A model generated the notes under the pieces. The model had not been told where the DNA came from. It saw nothing but the letters and a program-made list of their open reading frames with translations, and did no database searches. 64,000 bases of DNA. Origin: an uncultured Lachnospiraceae bacterium (GTDB taxonomy: Bacteria; Bacillota; Clostridia; Lachnospirales; Lachnospiraceae). The DNA is taken from NCBI GenBank assembly GCA_947626435.1, contig CANQSB010000004.1, positions 88,359 through 152,358 of the forward strand. The letters are read 5' to 3'. Shown piece after piece: positions 26,773 to 36,220 of this stretch. The position numbers and the translations under genes are program-made. Each line of letters opens with the position of its first letter. The stretch's first letter is position 1.

Positions 26773-29280
26773 ATGGAGATACGTGTTTCAGTCCGCCAGC
26801 TTGTGGAGTTCATTCTGCGGGAGGGCAGTATAGACAACAGGAAATCAGGCAGTGCGGATACGGCAATGCAGGAGGGCAGCCGCCTTCACAGAAGGATACA
26901 AAAAAGCGCGGCGGGCGAATATTATGCCGAGGTCGGGCTTAGACATACTTACAAAACGCCTAAGTACGACATTATAATAGAAGGCCGCGCTGATGGGATA
27001 ATTGATTATGACTGGGAAAAGCATCATAGCCTTAACCGCGGAGCGTCTAATGGCGATGAAAATACATTGCCCGCCGTACAGGCTGATGATAGGGTAATTA
27101 TAGATGAGATAAAATGCACCTACAAAGAGCTGCGCCGAATTATCAAGCCTGTCGGCGTACATCTTGCGCAGGCAAAATGCTATGCGTTCATTTATGCCGA
27201 CGAATGTGGGCTTGACAATATAGGAATCCGCATGACCTATTGCCATATTGATACGGAAGAGATAAAATATTTTCATGAGGATTACACGTATGATGAGCTT
27301 GCGCGTTGGTTTGCAGAGCTCATGGACGAATACAAAAAGTGGGCTGATTTTCAGTTTGACTGGAATGAAAAACGCACGTTATCAATAAAGCAGCTCGCTT
27401 TTCCATATGCGTACCGCGAGGGTCAAAAGGAGCTCGCGTCAAATGTCTACCGCACCATATATCACAGACGCATGTTATTTTTAGAGGCGCCTACGGGCGT
27501 GGGCAAAACAATATCGACTGTTTTTCCATCAGTGAAGGCAATGGGGGAAGGGCTTGCCGAAAAGCTTTTTTATCTGACGGCAAAGACCATTACCCGCACA
27601 GTGGCTCAGGAATGTTTTGGGCTGTTGTCACAAAACGGCCTTCGATTAAAAACGGTTGTTATCATAGCGCGTGATAAGATATGCTTTTTGAAGGAAAACG
27701 CTGCTGACGCGTCTGCCGAGTGCAATCCTGATGTCTGTCCATATGCGGCAGGACACTACGACAGAATAAATAACGCCATGTATGATATGCTCACGAACGA
27801 GGAGCATTTCACGAGGGAGACCATACTTGACTATGCGGCAAAACATAACGTGTGTCCTTTTGAGATGAGCCTTGATATGAGTCTTTTTGCCGACGCGGTA
27901 ATATGCGATTACAATTATGTGTTTGACCCGCGCGTTTATTTGAAGCGTTTTTTTGCGGAAGGTGTGCAGCGCGATTACATCTTTCTCATTGACGAGGCAC
28001 ACAACCTTTTGGAGCGCGGGAGGGAAATGTACAGCGCGGCGCTTTTCAAAGAGGATTTTTTGAAAATAAGGAAGCTTTTGAAGGATACTGCACCGCGTGT
28101 GGCAAAGCTGATTGACAAGTGCAATAGGGAGCTTCTCATTATGAAGCGCGGCTGTGAGGATTACTGCGTGGAGGAGGACATAGACGGCTTTGTCAACGCG
28201 CTTGTCCGCATGTATTCCGCGTTGGATGATTTTCTTGACGACCACGACAGCTTTTCAGGCAGAAACGAGGTTCTGGAGTTCTTCTTTGAAGTATCGCATT
28301 TTTTGAACATGTATGAAATAATGGACGACAGCTATGTCACATACGGCAGGCTTTTGGACGATGGCGGCTTTATGCTGAAGCTTTTCAATGTAAATCCTGC
28401 GCGCAACCTGCGCCGGTGTATGCTGCGCGGGCGCAGCGCGATATTGTTTTCGGCGACGCTTCTGCCTATACAATACTACAAGAAGCTGCTCGGCGGAGAG
28501 CCAGAGGATTACGAGGTGTACGCCAAATCCACGTTTGATGAAAAAAAACGGGCGCTTTTTATAGCAAATGACGTGACAAGCAAATATACAAGGCGCGGCA
28601 GGGACGAGTTTATGCGTATTGCGGAGTATATAAAACGCATAGTGGACGGACGCTGCGGCAATTATATGGTTTTTCTGCCGTCGTACAGCTTTCTCGAGCA
28701 GGTACACGAGTGTTTTATGGAAAATTTTTTTGATTCAGGGACTATGGAATGTATCGTCCAGGAGGAGAGAATGAGCGAGGCGAGCCGCGAAGAGTTTTTA
28801 CTCAAATTTCAGGGCAATGAGGAGTGCGACTTGACCGCTGGCATAGATTTTGAGATAGAGAAGGACGAGGACGGCACGAGCCTGATTGGGTTCTGTGTGA
28901 TGGGCGGTATTTTTTCGGAGGGGATAGACTTAAAGCATGACAGCCTTATCGGGGCAATCATAGTCGGGACCGGCATACCGCAGGTGGGCTGCGAGCGTGA
29001 GCTTCTGAAAAAGTATTTTGACGCACATGGCAGCAGCGGCTTTGATTATGCGTACCGCTTTCCGGGCATGAATAAGGTGCTCCAATCGGCGGGGCGCGTG
29101 ATTCGCACCAGTGAGGATGTGGGAGTGATTGCGCTTTTGGACGAGCGCTTTCTCGAATCGCAGTATAGGAGGCTTTTTCCGCGTGAGTGGAGCGGCTTTG
29201 ACATAGTGGACGCGGGCAGCGTGGCGGACAGCGTAAAGCTTTTTTGGGATAAGACGGGCGGAATTAATAATATGGAATGA
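26773..29280 (+). CDS. RecB-type nuclease fused to an XPD/DinG-family iron-sulfur helicase
   Basis: The 835-residue protein combines two DNA-processing modules. Residues 1-200 match the RecB/Cas4 nuclease pattern: His 39, Asp 74 in ADGIID, Glu 112 and Lys 114 in DEIKC, and Gln 133 in LAQAKCYAF. Residues about 205-835 form a superfamily-2 XPD/DinG helicase: Walker A APTGVGKT (239-246), four Cys (304, 317, 322, 361) spaced for a 4Fe-4S cluster, DEAH (407-410), and late motifs SATLLP and GRVIRTSED. Such proteins are often labelled ERCC-2-like in Firmicutes and are thought to act in DNA repair. The Nudix gene begins 4 bases after the stop, so the two are co-transcribed. The ribosome binding site is weak. 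Confidence 0.88.
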   Translation: MEIRVSVRQLVEFILREGSIDNRKSGSADTAMQEGSRLHRRIQKSAAGEYYAEVGLRHTYKTPKYDIIIEGRADGIIDYDWEKHHSLNRGASNGDENTLPAVQADDRVIIDEIKCTYKELRRIIKPVGVHLAQAKCYAFIYADECGLDNIGIRMTYCHIDTEEIKYFHEDYTYDELARWFAELMDEYKKWADFQFDWNEKRTLSIKQLAFPYAYREGQKELASNVYRTIYHRRMLFLEAPTGVGKTISTVFPSVKAMGEGLAEKLFYLTAKTITRTVAQECFGLLSQNGLRLKTVVIIARDKICFLKENAADASAECNPDVCPYAAGHYDRINNAMYDMLTNEEHFTRETILDYAAKHNVCPFEMSLDMSLFADAVICDYNYVFDPRVYLKRFFAEGVQRDYIFLIDEAHNLLERGREMYSAALFKEDFLKIRKLLKDTAPRVAKLIDKCNRELLIMKRGCEDYCVEEDIDGFVNALVRMYSALDDFLDDHDSFSGRNEVLEFFFEVSHFLNMYEIMDDSYVTYGRLLDDGGFMLKLFNVNPARNLRRCMLRGRSAILFSATLLPIQYYKKLLGGEPEDYEVYAKSTFDEKKRALFIANDVTSKYTRRGRDEFMRIAEYIKRIVDGRCGNYMVFLPSYSFLEQVHECFMENFFDSGTMECIVQEERMSEASREEFLLKFQGNEECDLTAGIDFEIEKDEDGTSLIGFCVMGGIFSEGIDLKHDSLIGAIIVGTGIPQVGCERELLKKYFDAHGSSGFDYAYRFPGMNKVLQSAGRVIRTSEDVGVIALLDERFLESQYRRLFPREWSGFDIVDAGSVADSVKLFWDKTGGINNME

Positions 29281-29284
29281 TAGG

Positions 29285-29884
29285 ATGACTGCAATGAAAT
29301 TTAAGGGACTTACTAAAAGAGAAGAGGGAAAATTTATAACGAGATATGACGTTACTTATGAAACGGTTGACAATAAGGAAAAGGTATATGAAATCATAAG
29401 CAGACAGAAAAATTTGGACAGCTTTGAAGCGCTGCATGGCAAAAAGGCGGACGCAGTGGTCATTATCGCGACTGATGAAAGCGGCGGGAAGATACTTGTC
29501 AACAAAGAATTCAGGCTTGCAGTAGGCGACTGGGTCTATAATTTTCCCGCGGGGCTTATCGACGACGGCGAGGAGCCGATAGAGAGCGCGAAGCGTGAGC
29601 TCATGGAGGAAACGGGGCTTGAACTGTACGAGATAGATGATTTCATCGGTCCGAGCTACAGCGCGGTAGGATTTAGCAATGAGATAAATGTGTGCGTTGT
29701 GGGAAAAGCGCGAGGGGAGTTTCACGAAAGCACTTCCACAGTGGAGGAAATAGAGCCGCACTGGTACACGAAGGAGCAGGTACGCGAACTGCTGAAGACC
29801 AGCCGCTTTGCCGCGAGGACGCAGGCGTACTGCTATATGTGGAGCAAAACGGACACAGCGGACTTTGCATTGGGAAAAATATAA
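29285..29884 (+). CDS. Nudix hydrolase, ADP-ribose pyrophosphatase-like
   Basis: A soluble hydrolase of 199 residues. The complete Nudix box is present: a Gly, five residues, Glu, seven residues, then RELMEETGL, which binds the metal that activates water. The GLIDDGEEP context and the conserved PSYSAVGFSNEINVCVV strand that follows resemble ADP-ribose and nucleoside-diphosphate-sugar pyrophosphatases; the exact substrate is uncertain. It starts 4 bases after the nuclease-helicase gene and is followed within 20 bases by a small Cys-protein gene, so the three probably form one operon. A second ATG three codons in (29294) is an alternative start. Confidence 0.88.
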   Translation: MTAMKFKGLTKREEGKFITRYDVTYETVDNKEKVYEIISRQKNLDSFEALHGKKADAVVIIATDESGGKILVNKEFRLAVGDWVYNFPAGLIDDGEEPIESAKRELMEETGLELYEIDDFIGPSYSAVGFSNEINVCVVGKARGEFHESTSTVEEIEPHWYTKEQVRELLKTSRFAARTQAYCYMWSKTDTADFALGKI

Positions 29885-29900
29885 GAGCAGGGGGGAGAGT

Positions 29901-30113
29901 ATGGACGAAAAAATGATAGACGAGGTGCTTAAGCATCTCGACAGCGAGACGGCGCTCGGCGCGGCGCGGATGAGCGTAAATTTTGATGAGAATGCCGATG
30001 AGGAGAAGGCTGTATCGCACAAGTGCTGTATGAGCTACGGCAGACCCGCTACAGAAACAGTCGGACTGCTTGATATGTATACGGATATCAGCGCAGGCAG
30101 TCCCGACCGCTAA
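29901..30113 (+). CDS. Small Cys-containing protein, paralogue of the one at 22579
   Basis: This 70-residue protein begins at an ATG preceded by a GGGGGGAG site. Its first half, IDEVLKHLDSETALGAARMSV, aligns with the protein at 22579-22830 over about 22 residues with more than half identical. Its second half is shorter and differs, with adjacent Cys (HKCCMSYGRPA) and the ending SAGSPDR, which echoes the GSPW of the other. There is no signal peptide or membrane helix. I do not know the function. Here it follows the Nudix gene in an operon, whereas the paralogue stands alone behind a perfect promoter. Confidence 0.7.
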   Translation: MDEKMIDEVLKHLDSETALGAARMSVNFDENADEEKAVSHKCCMSYGRPATETVGLLDMYTDISAGSPDR

Positions 30114-30224
30114 AAGGCTGTGCGGCGTGTCAGCACCGGATTTCAGGTAATAATGTCAAAAACATCATAATAAAAAAGCTCTGTCTGCATATATATTTGC
30201 AGGCGGAAAAGAACGGAGGTTTTT

Positions 30225-31220
30225 ATGTATACTGCGGAAAAAACAAGATACGACAATATGCAGTACAACCGTTGTGGCAGAAGCGGCCTGCTGCTGCCTG
30301 CGGTGTCGCTTGGACTATGGCACAACTTTGGCTCGGGCGCAAACTTTGACAATATGCAGGCTATGTGCCATACGGCGTTTGACAACGGTATCACGCACTT
30401 TGACTTGGCAAACAATTACGGTCCCGTTGCAGGCTCGGCGGAAGAAAATTTCGGAAGAATCCTTGCCAAAGGACTTGGACGCTATCGCGACGAGCTTATT
30501 ATATCGACTAAAGCCGGATATGATATGTGGGACGGACCTTATGGCAACTGGGGAAGCAGAAAATACCTTATCGCAAGCCTTGACCAGAGCCTAAAGCGCA
30601 TGGGAGTGGATTATGTCGACATATTTTATCATCACCGTCCCGACCCCGAGACCCCGCTGGAGGAAACGGCGCGCGCTCTTGACGATATTGTGAGAAGCGG
30701 CAAGGCGCTCTACATCGGGATATCAAATTATAATAAGGAGCAGACCATCGAAATCGCAAAGCTTTTCAAGGATATGGGAACGCCGTTCATCATAAACCAG
30801 CGGAAATATTCGATGCTCGTGCGCGACATTGAAAAGGACGGATTAAAGGCTTACGCGAAGGCAAACGGCATCGGTATCATTACCTTCTGCCCGCTTGCCC
30901 AGGGACTGCTCACCGACAGGTACCTGAACGGAATCCCACAGGACAGCCGCATTCGTACAGACGGGCGCTTCCTTAAAGAAACGGCAGTCGACGAAAATAC
31001 AATCGCCAAAATCAGCGCATTAAACAATATCGCGCATCAACGCGGTCAAAGCCTTGCCCAGATGGCTCTCGCATGGATACTGCGTGACAACGACATAACA
31101 AGCGTACTGATTGGCGCCTCAAGACCCTCACAAATCATTGACAATGTCGGAATGCTGTCAAACCTCAATTTCAGCCCGGAAGAACGCGCCCAAATCGACG
31201 AAATACTAAAAACAAACTAA
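30225..31220 (+). CDS. Aldo-keto reductase, YghZ/glyceraldehyde-3-phosphate reductase type
   Basis: A cytosolic NADPH-dependent reductase of 331 residues. The catalytic tetrad is visible: Asp 60 and Tyr 65 in FDLANNYG, Lys 96 in STKAGYDMW, and His 137 in YHHRPDP. The conserved segments LGLWHNFG and LIGASRPSQI (cofactor site) and the length place it in the AKR14-like YghZ group. Members reduce aldehydes such as methylglyoxal or L-glyceraldehyde 3-phosphate; the physiological substrate here is unknown. CGGAGG lies 7 bases before the ATG. The gene stands alone, closed by a perfect terminator. The upstream gap (30114-30224) shows a weak stem near 30188 and no clear promoter. Confidence 0.9.
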   Translation: MYTAEKTRYDNMQYNRCGRSGLLLPAVSLGLWHNFGSGANFDNMQAMCHTAFDNGITHFDLANNYGPVAGSAEENFGRILAKGLGRYRDELIISTKAGYDMWDGPYGNWGSRKYLIASLDQSLKRMGVDYVDIFYHHRPDPETPLEETARALDDIVRSGKALYIGISNYNKEQTIEIAKLFKDMGTPFIINQRKYSMLVRDIEKDGLKAYAKANGIGIITFCPLAQGLLTDRYLNGIPQDSRIRTDGRFLKETAVDENTIAKISALNNIAHQRGQSLAQMALAWILRDNDITSVLIGASRPSQIIDNVGMLSNLNFSPEERAQIDEILKTN

Positions 31221-31254
31221 AAGTAGAGCTGCACTTTTGTGCAGCTCTACTTTT
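31219..31254. terminator. Intrinsic terminator
   Basis: A perfect 16-bp stem (31219-31234 with 31239-31254) around TTTT, overlapping the stop codon of the reductase gene. Confidence 0.92.
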
Positions 31255-31330
31255 AAATACAATCATCTATCCACTTTGATACAGAAAGCAACAAAATAGC
31301 ATTTTTATAGTTCAGCAAGAAAACATAACG

Positions 31331-31355
31331 AAAAATGCCCGCCCTTGGCATTTTT
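31331..31355. terminator. Terminator hairpin, reverse copy of the one at 11385
   Basis: AAAAATGCC and GGCATTTTT flank a 7-base loop. The reverse complement differs from 11385-11410 by about one base. It can serve the minus-strand phosphorylase gene. Confidence 0.7.
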
Positions 31356-31356
31356 C

Positions 31357-31424
31357 AGCGCGAAATATAGAAATTCTTCACGAAACGCCCATTGGCGTGA
31401 GTGATTAGAATTTCTTTTCGCGCT
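31357..31424. repeat. 68-bp imperfect hairpin abutting the phosphorylase stop codon
   Basis: The outer arms AGCGCGAAA (31357-31365) and TTTCGCGCT (31416-31424) enclose AGAAATTCT/AGAATTTCT and then TCACG/CGTGA plus GCC/GGC. It ends exactly at the minus-strand TAA and probably acts with the next hairpin in termination or mRNA stabilisation. Confidence 0.65.
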
Positions 31425-33859
31425 TAGCCCATTACAACTTCAACATTAACTTCCTTCTTACCCGCTTCAAAAGGAATGATACAGCCGTCAACCTTAACTC
31501 CGTCAACAGTCATAGCCGCCACGCCCTTCTGCACCTTGTTTGGATTCTTGACATCAATATGGTACACCACATCCCTAAAGCGCCTTGTCAGCTTGAAGTC
31601 GCCAAAATCACCAGGTACGCAGGGATTAATCTGCAAGCCCTTGTGCGTAGGATATACGCCGAGAATATACTGGGAAATATTTGCAAACGTCCATGCAGCC
31701 GTACCGGTAAGCCAGCTGTTCTTAGCCTCGCCATGGTATTTGGCATCGCGTCCGGCAACCATCTGCGAGTAAACATATGGCTCAGTCCTGTGAATTTCGC
31801 TGATTTCCTCCACATAAGCAGGACAGGTCTTCTTGTAAATTTCAAATGCCCTGTCGCCGCGTCCTACAACGGTTTCAGCGATGGAAACCCAAGGATTGTT
31901 GTGGCAGAAGATACCGGCGTTCTCCTTATATCCGGGCGGATAAGAAGAAATCTCGCCAAGCTCCACGTGATACTTGGTATAGGCAGGCTGTAAAATCATG
32001 ATGCCGTATTTTGTATCAAGCTTTTCCTTTACGGAGTCGAGCGCCTTGACGGCAAGCCCCTCCTTTACGCCGACGCCCGCAAGTACGCAGAAGCCCTGCG
32101 GCTCTATGTAAATCTGGCCTTCCTCACATTCCTTGGAGCCGACCTTGTGGCTGTAGGCATCATACGCCCTCACGAACCATTCGCCGTCCCAGCCGTCCTT
32201 CAGAATAGCGTCATACATAATGGCAACCTCGTCTCTTGCGCGCTTCGCCTCGGCTTCATCTCCGAGCAGTTCTGCGAGCTGGGCATATTCCTCGCCATAT
32301 TTTACAAACATACCCGCAATAAATACCGACTCGGCGACAGGTCCCTCGCTTGGTCCGAAAGTCTGGAAGGATTCGCCCGGATGCTCGGAGAAGCAGTTGA
32401 GGTTGAGGCAGTCATTCCAGTCCGCACGCCCGATAAGCGGAAGCTTGTGTGGACCCTTGTGGTTCACGATGTAGTCAAATGAGCGTTTTAAATGCTCCAT
32501 AAGCGAAGTGGCGACGCTCATATCGTTATCATAAGGAACCTGTTCATTTAATATAGAAACATCTCCCGTTTCACGCACATATGCGCTAGTGCCTGCGATA
32601 AGCCACAGCGGGTCGTCATTGAAACCGCTGCCTATATCGGAATTGCCCTTCTTCGTCAAAGGCTGGTACTGGTGGTATGCGCTGCCGTCCTGGAACTGGG
32701 TAGAAGCGATGTCGATAATACGTTCTCTTGCTCTGTCGGGAATAAGGTGCACGAAACCGAGCAAATCCTGACACGAATCCCTAAAGCCCATGCCACGCCC
32801 GATACCTGATTCATAGTAGGAAGCCGAGCGGCTCATATTGAATGTAACCATACACTGGTACTGGTTCCAGATGTTCACCATTCTGTTTACCTTGTCATTT
32901 GAGGATTCCACAGTGTAGCGGCTGAGCAAATCCGCCCAGTAGTCATTGAGCTCCTTAAACGCCTTCTCCACGTCGGCGTCAGAGCCATACTTGGCAATCA
33001 TGGCATTAGCGGGCTTTTTGTTCACTACATTTGGAGCTTCAAATTTCTCGTCTACAGGATTTTCTACATATCCAAGCATAAATACGAAGGATTTCTCCTC
33101 GCCCGGCGCAAGAGTAACGTCAATCTGGTGAGCAGCGATAGGGAACCATCCGCTTGCCATAGAGTTTGTGCACTTGCCGGCAAGCACCGCGTCAGGCTTG
33201 TCAGCGCCGTTGTATGTACCGATAAAGCTGTCGCGGCTGGTATCAAAGCCGTCAACCTTGGTATTGACCGTATAAATCGCATAGTGGTTTCTTCTCTCGC
33301 GGTATTCCGTCTTGTGGAAAATCGTAGAGCCGACAACCTCAACCTCGCCGGTGCTTAAATTCCTCTGGAAATTCCTTGAATCATCGTCAGCATTCCACAG
33401 GCACCATTCAACATATGAAAAAAGGGAAATGGTCTTTGAAGCGTTTCCACTGTTTTTAAGCTTGACCTGCGAAAGCTCGCAGTTGTCATTCATCGGCACA
33501 AAGGTAAGCACTGATGCCTGCACGTCATTTTTAGAAGCAGTAAAACGGCTGTAGCCGATGCCATGGCGGCACTCATAGGAATCAAGTTCAGTCTTCGTGG
33601 GCTGCCATCCGGGATTCCATACGGTATCGCCGTCCTTTATATAGAAGTATTTGCCGTTTGTGTCATAAGGCACGTCATTGTAGCGGTAGCGCGTCAGGCG
33701 CAGAAGCTTCGCGTCCTTATAAAAAGTATATCCGCCGCACGTATTGGATATAAGCGTAAAAAAATCCTTGCAGCCAAGGTAGTTAATCCATGGAAGCGGA
33801 GTTTTGGGGGTAGTAATGACGTACTCGCGGTTTGCGTCGTCAAAATAGCCGAATTTCAT
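31424..33859 (-). CDS. cbpA: Cellobiose phosphorylase, glycoside hydrolase family 94
   Basis: The 811-residue cytoplasmic enzyme splits cellobiose with phosphate into glucose 1-phosphate and glucose. The length equals that of characterised clostridial cellobiose phosphorylases. It begins [15 protein letters not shown], the typical start. An N-terminal beta-sandwich (about 1-270) is followed by an (alpha/alpha)6 barrel with [18 protein letters not shown], the catalytic segment [11 protein letters not shown] (477-486, general-acid Asp in the DWND part) and [18 protein letters not shown] in the phosphate/sugar site. GGAGG lies 10 bases before the ATG. It is divergent from a transporter operon, with LacI-type operators between them, so it is probably induced by cello-oligosaccharides. 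Longer cellodextrins could also be substrates. Confidence 0.92.
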   Translation of the reverse strand: MKFGYFDDANREYVITTPKTPLPWINYLGCKDFFTLISNTCGGYTFYKDAKLLRLTRYRYNDVPYDTNGKYFYIKDGDTVWNPGWQPTKTELDSYECRHGIGYSRFTASKNDVQASVLTFVPMNDNCELSQVKLKNSGNASKTISLFSYVEWCLWNADDDSRNFQRNLSTGEVEVVGSTIFHKTEYRERRNHYAIYTVNTKVDGFDTSRDSFIGTYNGADKPDAVLAGKCTNSMASGWFPIAAHQIDVTLAPGEEKSFVFMLGYVENPVDEKFEAPNVVNKKPANAMIAKYGSDADVEKAFKELNDYWADLLSRYTVESSNDKVNRMVNIWNQYQCMVTFNMSRSASYYESGIGRGMGFRDSCQDLLGFVHLIPDRARERIIDIASTQFQDGSAYHQYQPLTKKGNSDIGSGFNDDPLWLIAGTSAYVRETGDVSILNEQVPYDNDMSVATSLMEHLKRSFDYIVNHKGPHKLPLIGRADWNDCLNLNCFSEHPGESFQTFGPSEGPVAESVFIAGMFVKYGEEYAQLAELLGDEAEAKRARDEVAIMYDAILKDGWDGEWFVRAYDAYSHKVGSKECEEGQIYIEPQGFCVLAGVGVKEGLAVKALDSVKEKLDTKYGIMILQPAYTKYHVELGEISSYPPGYKENAGIFCHNNPWVSIAETVVGRGDRAFEIYKKTCPAYVEEISEIHRTEPYVYSQMVAGRDAKYHGEAKNSWLTGTAAWTFANISQYILGVYPTHKGLQINPCVPGDFGDFKLTRRFRDVVYHIDVKNPNKVQKGVAAMTVDGVKVDGCIIPFEAGKKEVNVEVVMG

Positions 33860-33976
33860 ATAATTTTATCCTCCATTCCGGAACGCCTGCATGCGCAGCG
33901 CTCCTTTAAATTAAATAAATAATAAATGACATGGCGCGACCGCCCTGAAGTTAAGACAAAGCGGCAAAGCCTGAAA

Positions 33977-33990
33977 AGAAAACGATTAAG
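33977..33990. promoter_or_regulatory. LacI-type operator, site 1
   Basis: Contains AAACGATTAAG with a CG centre but a weaker left half. It lies downstream of the phosphorylase promoter and could block its transcription. Confidence 0.65.
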
Positions 33991-34027
33991 TCTGAGTTAA
34001 CCTTAGATAATAACTCTATGCAATTAA

Positions 34028-34056
34028 ATTATACATAAGGAAATAAATAAAAGCAA
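34028..34056 (-). promoter_or_regulatory. Promoter of the cellobiose phosphorylase gene
   Basis: On the minus strand: TTGCTT (34056-34051), 17-base spacer, TATAAT (34033-34028). The leader to the start codon is about 160 bases. Confidence 0.7.
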
Positions 34057-34081
34057 GGCTAATATTTGACATAGATGATAA

Positions 34082-34095
34082 CTTAAACGATTAAG
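34082..34095. promoter_or_regulatory. LacI-type operator, site 2 (best palindrome)
   Basis: CTTAAACGATTAAG: arms CTTAA/TTAAG around A-CG-A, the classic LacI-family layout with a central CG. It lies upstream of both divergent promoters. Confidence 0.75.
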
Positions 34096-34181
34096 CAAGC
34101 TAAAAACCTTAAAAATACTGATAATTATGGTGGAAAATGCATAATAAACAACCTAAAAAGATAGAAAATGTAAAAAAAGTA

Positions 34182-34210
34182 TTGATATATCAATAAAAAT
34201 TTAGTATTAT
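34182..34210 (+). promoter_or_regulatory. Promoter of the first sugar transporter operon
   Basis: TTGATA (34182-34187), 17-base spacer, TATTAT (34205-34210). Confidence 0.75.
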
Positions 34211-34216
34211 AAATAG

Positions 34217-34230
34217 CGTAAACGATTAAG
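34217..34230. promoter_or_regulatory. LacI-type operator, site 3
   Basis: CGTAAACGATTAAG begins 7 bases after the -10 box, covering the transcription start. Confidence 0.75.
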
Positions 34231-34285
34231 TAAAACAAAATGGCATGACCTGAAATAAAAAAGAAAAAGATAGGAGTGTGGCAAA

Positions 34286-35191
34286 ATGAAGGCTTTTCTT
34301 CAAAACACATGGAAACACAGGGCGCATGTGGTAATGGCTTTACCGGTATTTCTGGTTTTGTTTTTCATTATGTATGTGCCTATGGCCGGTCTTACGATGG
34401 CGTTTAAGGATTACGACTTTACAAAGGGCATCTGGGGAAGCCCATGGTGCGAACTTGATAACTTTAAGTTCCTTGTGGCATCCAAGAGTATCTTCCTGAA
34501 TATGACGAAGAACACGATCATGTATTACGTAATATTTACTGCGGTCGGCACGTTTTTGAATATTGTGCTGGCGATAGCGATCGACCAGTTTGTATTTAAA
34601 AGGCTGGCCAAAGCAATGCAGACGATCATGATTATCCCGGTGTTTATTTCTTATGCGGCTGTACAGTTTATAGTGTATGCGTTTATCAGTACCGATACGG
34701 GTATTTTAAACAATACGTTCGGCATATCGACAAGATTTTATTCAACGGCTTCACTTTGGCCTCTCATTCTGACGATAGTAAAGATATGGAACAGCGTAGG
34801 CTACGGTTCAGTGCTGTATATGTCGGTTCTTGCAGGTATTGATACTGAGCTCTATGAAGCGGCTCAGATAGACGGAGCCAACAAGTGGAAACAGATATGG
34901 CACATCACATTGCCGGCGCTGATACCGATGATTACCGTTATGCTGCTGCTTTCTGTCGGAAACATTATGAGATCCGATACAGGCTTGTTTTATCAGGTAA
35001 CGAGGAACAGCGGGCAGTTGTATTCTACCACGCAGGTTATCGACTCATATGTGCTGAACGCGATCTTTAAGAGCTCTAATTTCGGATTTACTGCGGCTAC
35101 CAGCTTTTTCCAGTCGGTTGTCGGCTTACTGCTGATGCTGTTATCTAACGGCTTGGTGCGCAAAATAGCGCCTGAAAACGCACTGTTCTGA
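34286..35191 (+). CDS. Sugar ABC transporter permease, LplB type (CUT1)
   Basis: An inner-membrane permease of 301 residues with about six helices. The cytoplasmic EAA loop that contacts the ATPase reads YEAAQIDGANKWKQIWHITLPAL. The N-terminal HVVMALPVFLVLFFIMYVPMAGLTMAFKDYDF is typical of the LplB branch, which serves oligosaccharide import in Firmicutes. AGGAG lies about 10 bases before the start. It heads an operon with a second permease and a binding protein, under a promoter with a LacI operator, opposite cellobiose phosphorylase. Cello-oligosaccharides or beta-glucan fragments are the likely substrates by context. No ATPase is encoded here, so a shared MsmX-like ATPase elsewhere is needed. 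Confidence 0.9.
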   Translation: MKAFLQNTWKHRAHVVMALPVFLVLFFIMYVPMAGLTMAFKDYDFTKGIWGSPWCELDNFKFLVASKSIFLNMTKNTIMYYVIFTAVGTFLNIVLAIAIDQFVFKRLAKAMQTIMIIPVFISYAAVQFIVYAFISTDTGILNNTFGISTRFYSTASLWPLILTIVKIWNSVGYGSVLYMSVLAGIDTELYEAAQIDGANKWKQIWHITLPALIPMITVMLLLSVGNIMRSDTGLFYQVTRNSGQLYSTTQVIDSYVLNAIFKSSNFGFTAATSFFQSVVGLLLMLLSNGLVRKIAPENALF

Positions 35192-35206
35192 TAGGGAGGA
35201 AAAAAC

Positions 35207-36139
35207 ATGGGTAAGAAAAAAGGAAACGCGGCGGATCTTTTGCCGTCAAAGAAAGAGAAAAAAGGGTTCGGACAATATGTTTTAGGCTTTTTCCTCCTGC
35301 TCTACACACTGTTTTGCGGACTGCCGATTTTGCTTGTATTCATAGCGGCGTTTACGGACGAAAAAGCGATAAGTCAGAACGGATTCAGCTTTTTTCCCGA
35401 GAAATGGTCGATGGCAGGCATCAATTCCGTCCTCAGATATGGCAGGCAGCTGCTTACATCTTACGGGGTGACGATTTTTGTGACTGTAGTGGGAACATTG
35501 ATAGGTCTGTTGATTATGAGTATGTTCGCGTACGCGATCAGCCGTCCGGAATTTAAGCTGGCAAAATTTTTATCAGTTTTCTTGCTGATACCGATGCTGT
35601 TTAACGGCGGACAATTGTCAGGATACATTATTTTTACATCATATTATCATTTGAAGGACAGCCTGCTGCTATTAATACTGCCGCTGTGCGTGTCCACCAT
35701 GAATGTCATAATACTAAGGACATACATAGTCAACAGCATTCCGAGCGAGCTGATGGAGGCAGCCAAGATAGACGGCGCGGGGGAGTACCGCACTTTCTTT
35801 CAGATAACGCTTCCGCTTATGAAACCTTCGCTTGCGGCTGTAGGCTTTATGATGGCTACGGCATACTGGAATGACTGGCAGAACGCAATGCTCTATATCA
35901 CGAGCGACAACAAGAAGCCGCTGCAGCTTTTGCTTGTAAATATACAGAAGAGCATTGAATTCCTGCTCAATAACTCAAATGTTCCCGCGTCTGCGAGGGC
36001 AGCGATGGGAGGAACAATCCCGCAGTATTCATCGACGATGGCGACGGTGCTTGTGGTTATCGGACCTATAATGATCGTTTATCCGTTCTTCCAAAAGTAT
36101 TTTGTCAAGGGACTTACGGTGGGTTCTGTAAAGGGATGA
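35207..36139 (+). CDS. Sugar ABC transporter permease, YtcP type (CUT1)
   Basis: The second permease of the importer has 310 residues and about six helices. The EAA loop reads MEAAKIDGAGEYRTFFQITLPLMKPSLAA. The protein ends with the conserved FFQKYFVKGLTVGSVKG of the YtcP/MalG group. GGGAGGA lies 7 bases before the ATG and the gap to the upstream gene is 15 bases, so the two permeases are co-translated from one mRNA. Confidence 0.9.
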   Translation: MGKKKGNAADLLPSKKEKKGFGQYVLGFFLLLYTLFCGLPILLVFIAAFTDEKAISQNGFSFFPEKWSMAGINSVLRYGRQLLTSYGVTIFVTVVGTLIGLLIMSMFAYAISRPEFKLAKFLSVFLLIPMLFNGGQLSGYIIFTSYYHLKDSLLLLILPLCVSTMNVIILRTYIVNSIPSELMEAAKIDGAGEYRTFFQITLPLMKPSLAAVGFMMATAYWNDWQNAMLYITSDNKKPLQLLLVNIQKSIEFLLNNSNVPASARAAMGGTIPQYSSTMATVLVVIGPIMIVYPFFQKYFVKGLTVGSVKG

Positions 36140-36220
36140 TTTAATAACATATGGTTTCAATCCGATGCAATAGTGCGGCGGATTAGAAATAAATAAAATA
36201 ATACAGGGAGGATTTTTGAT

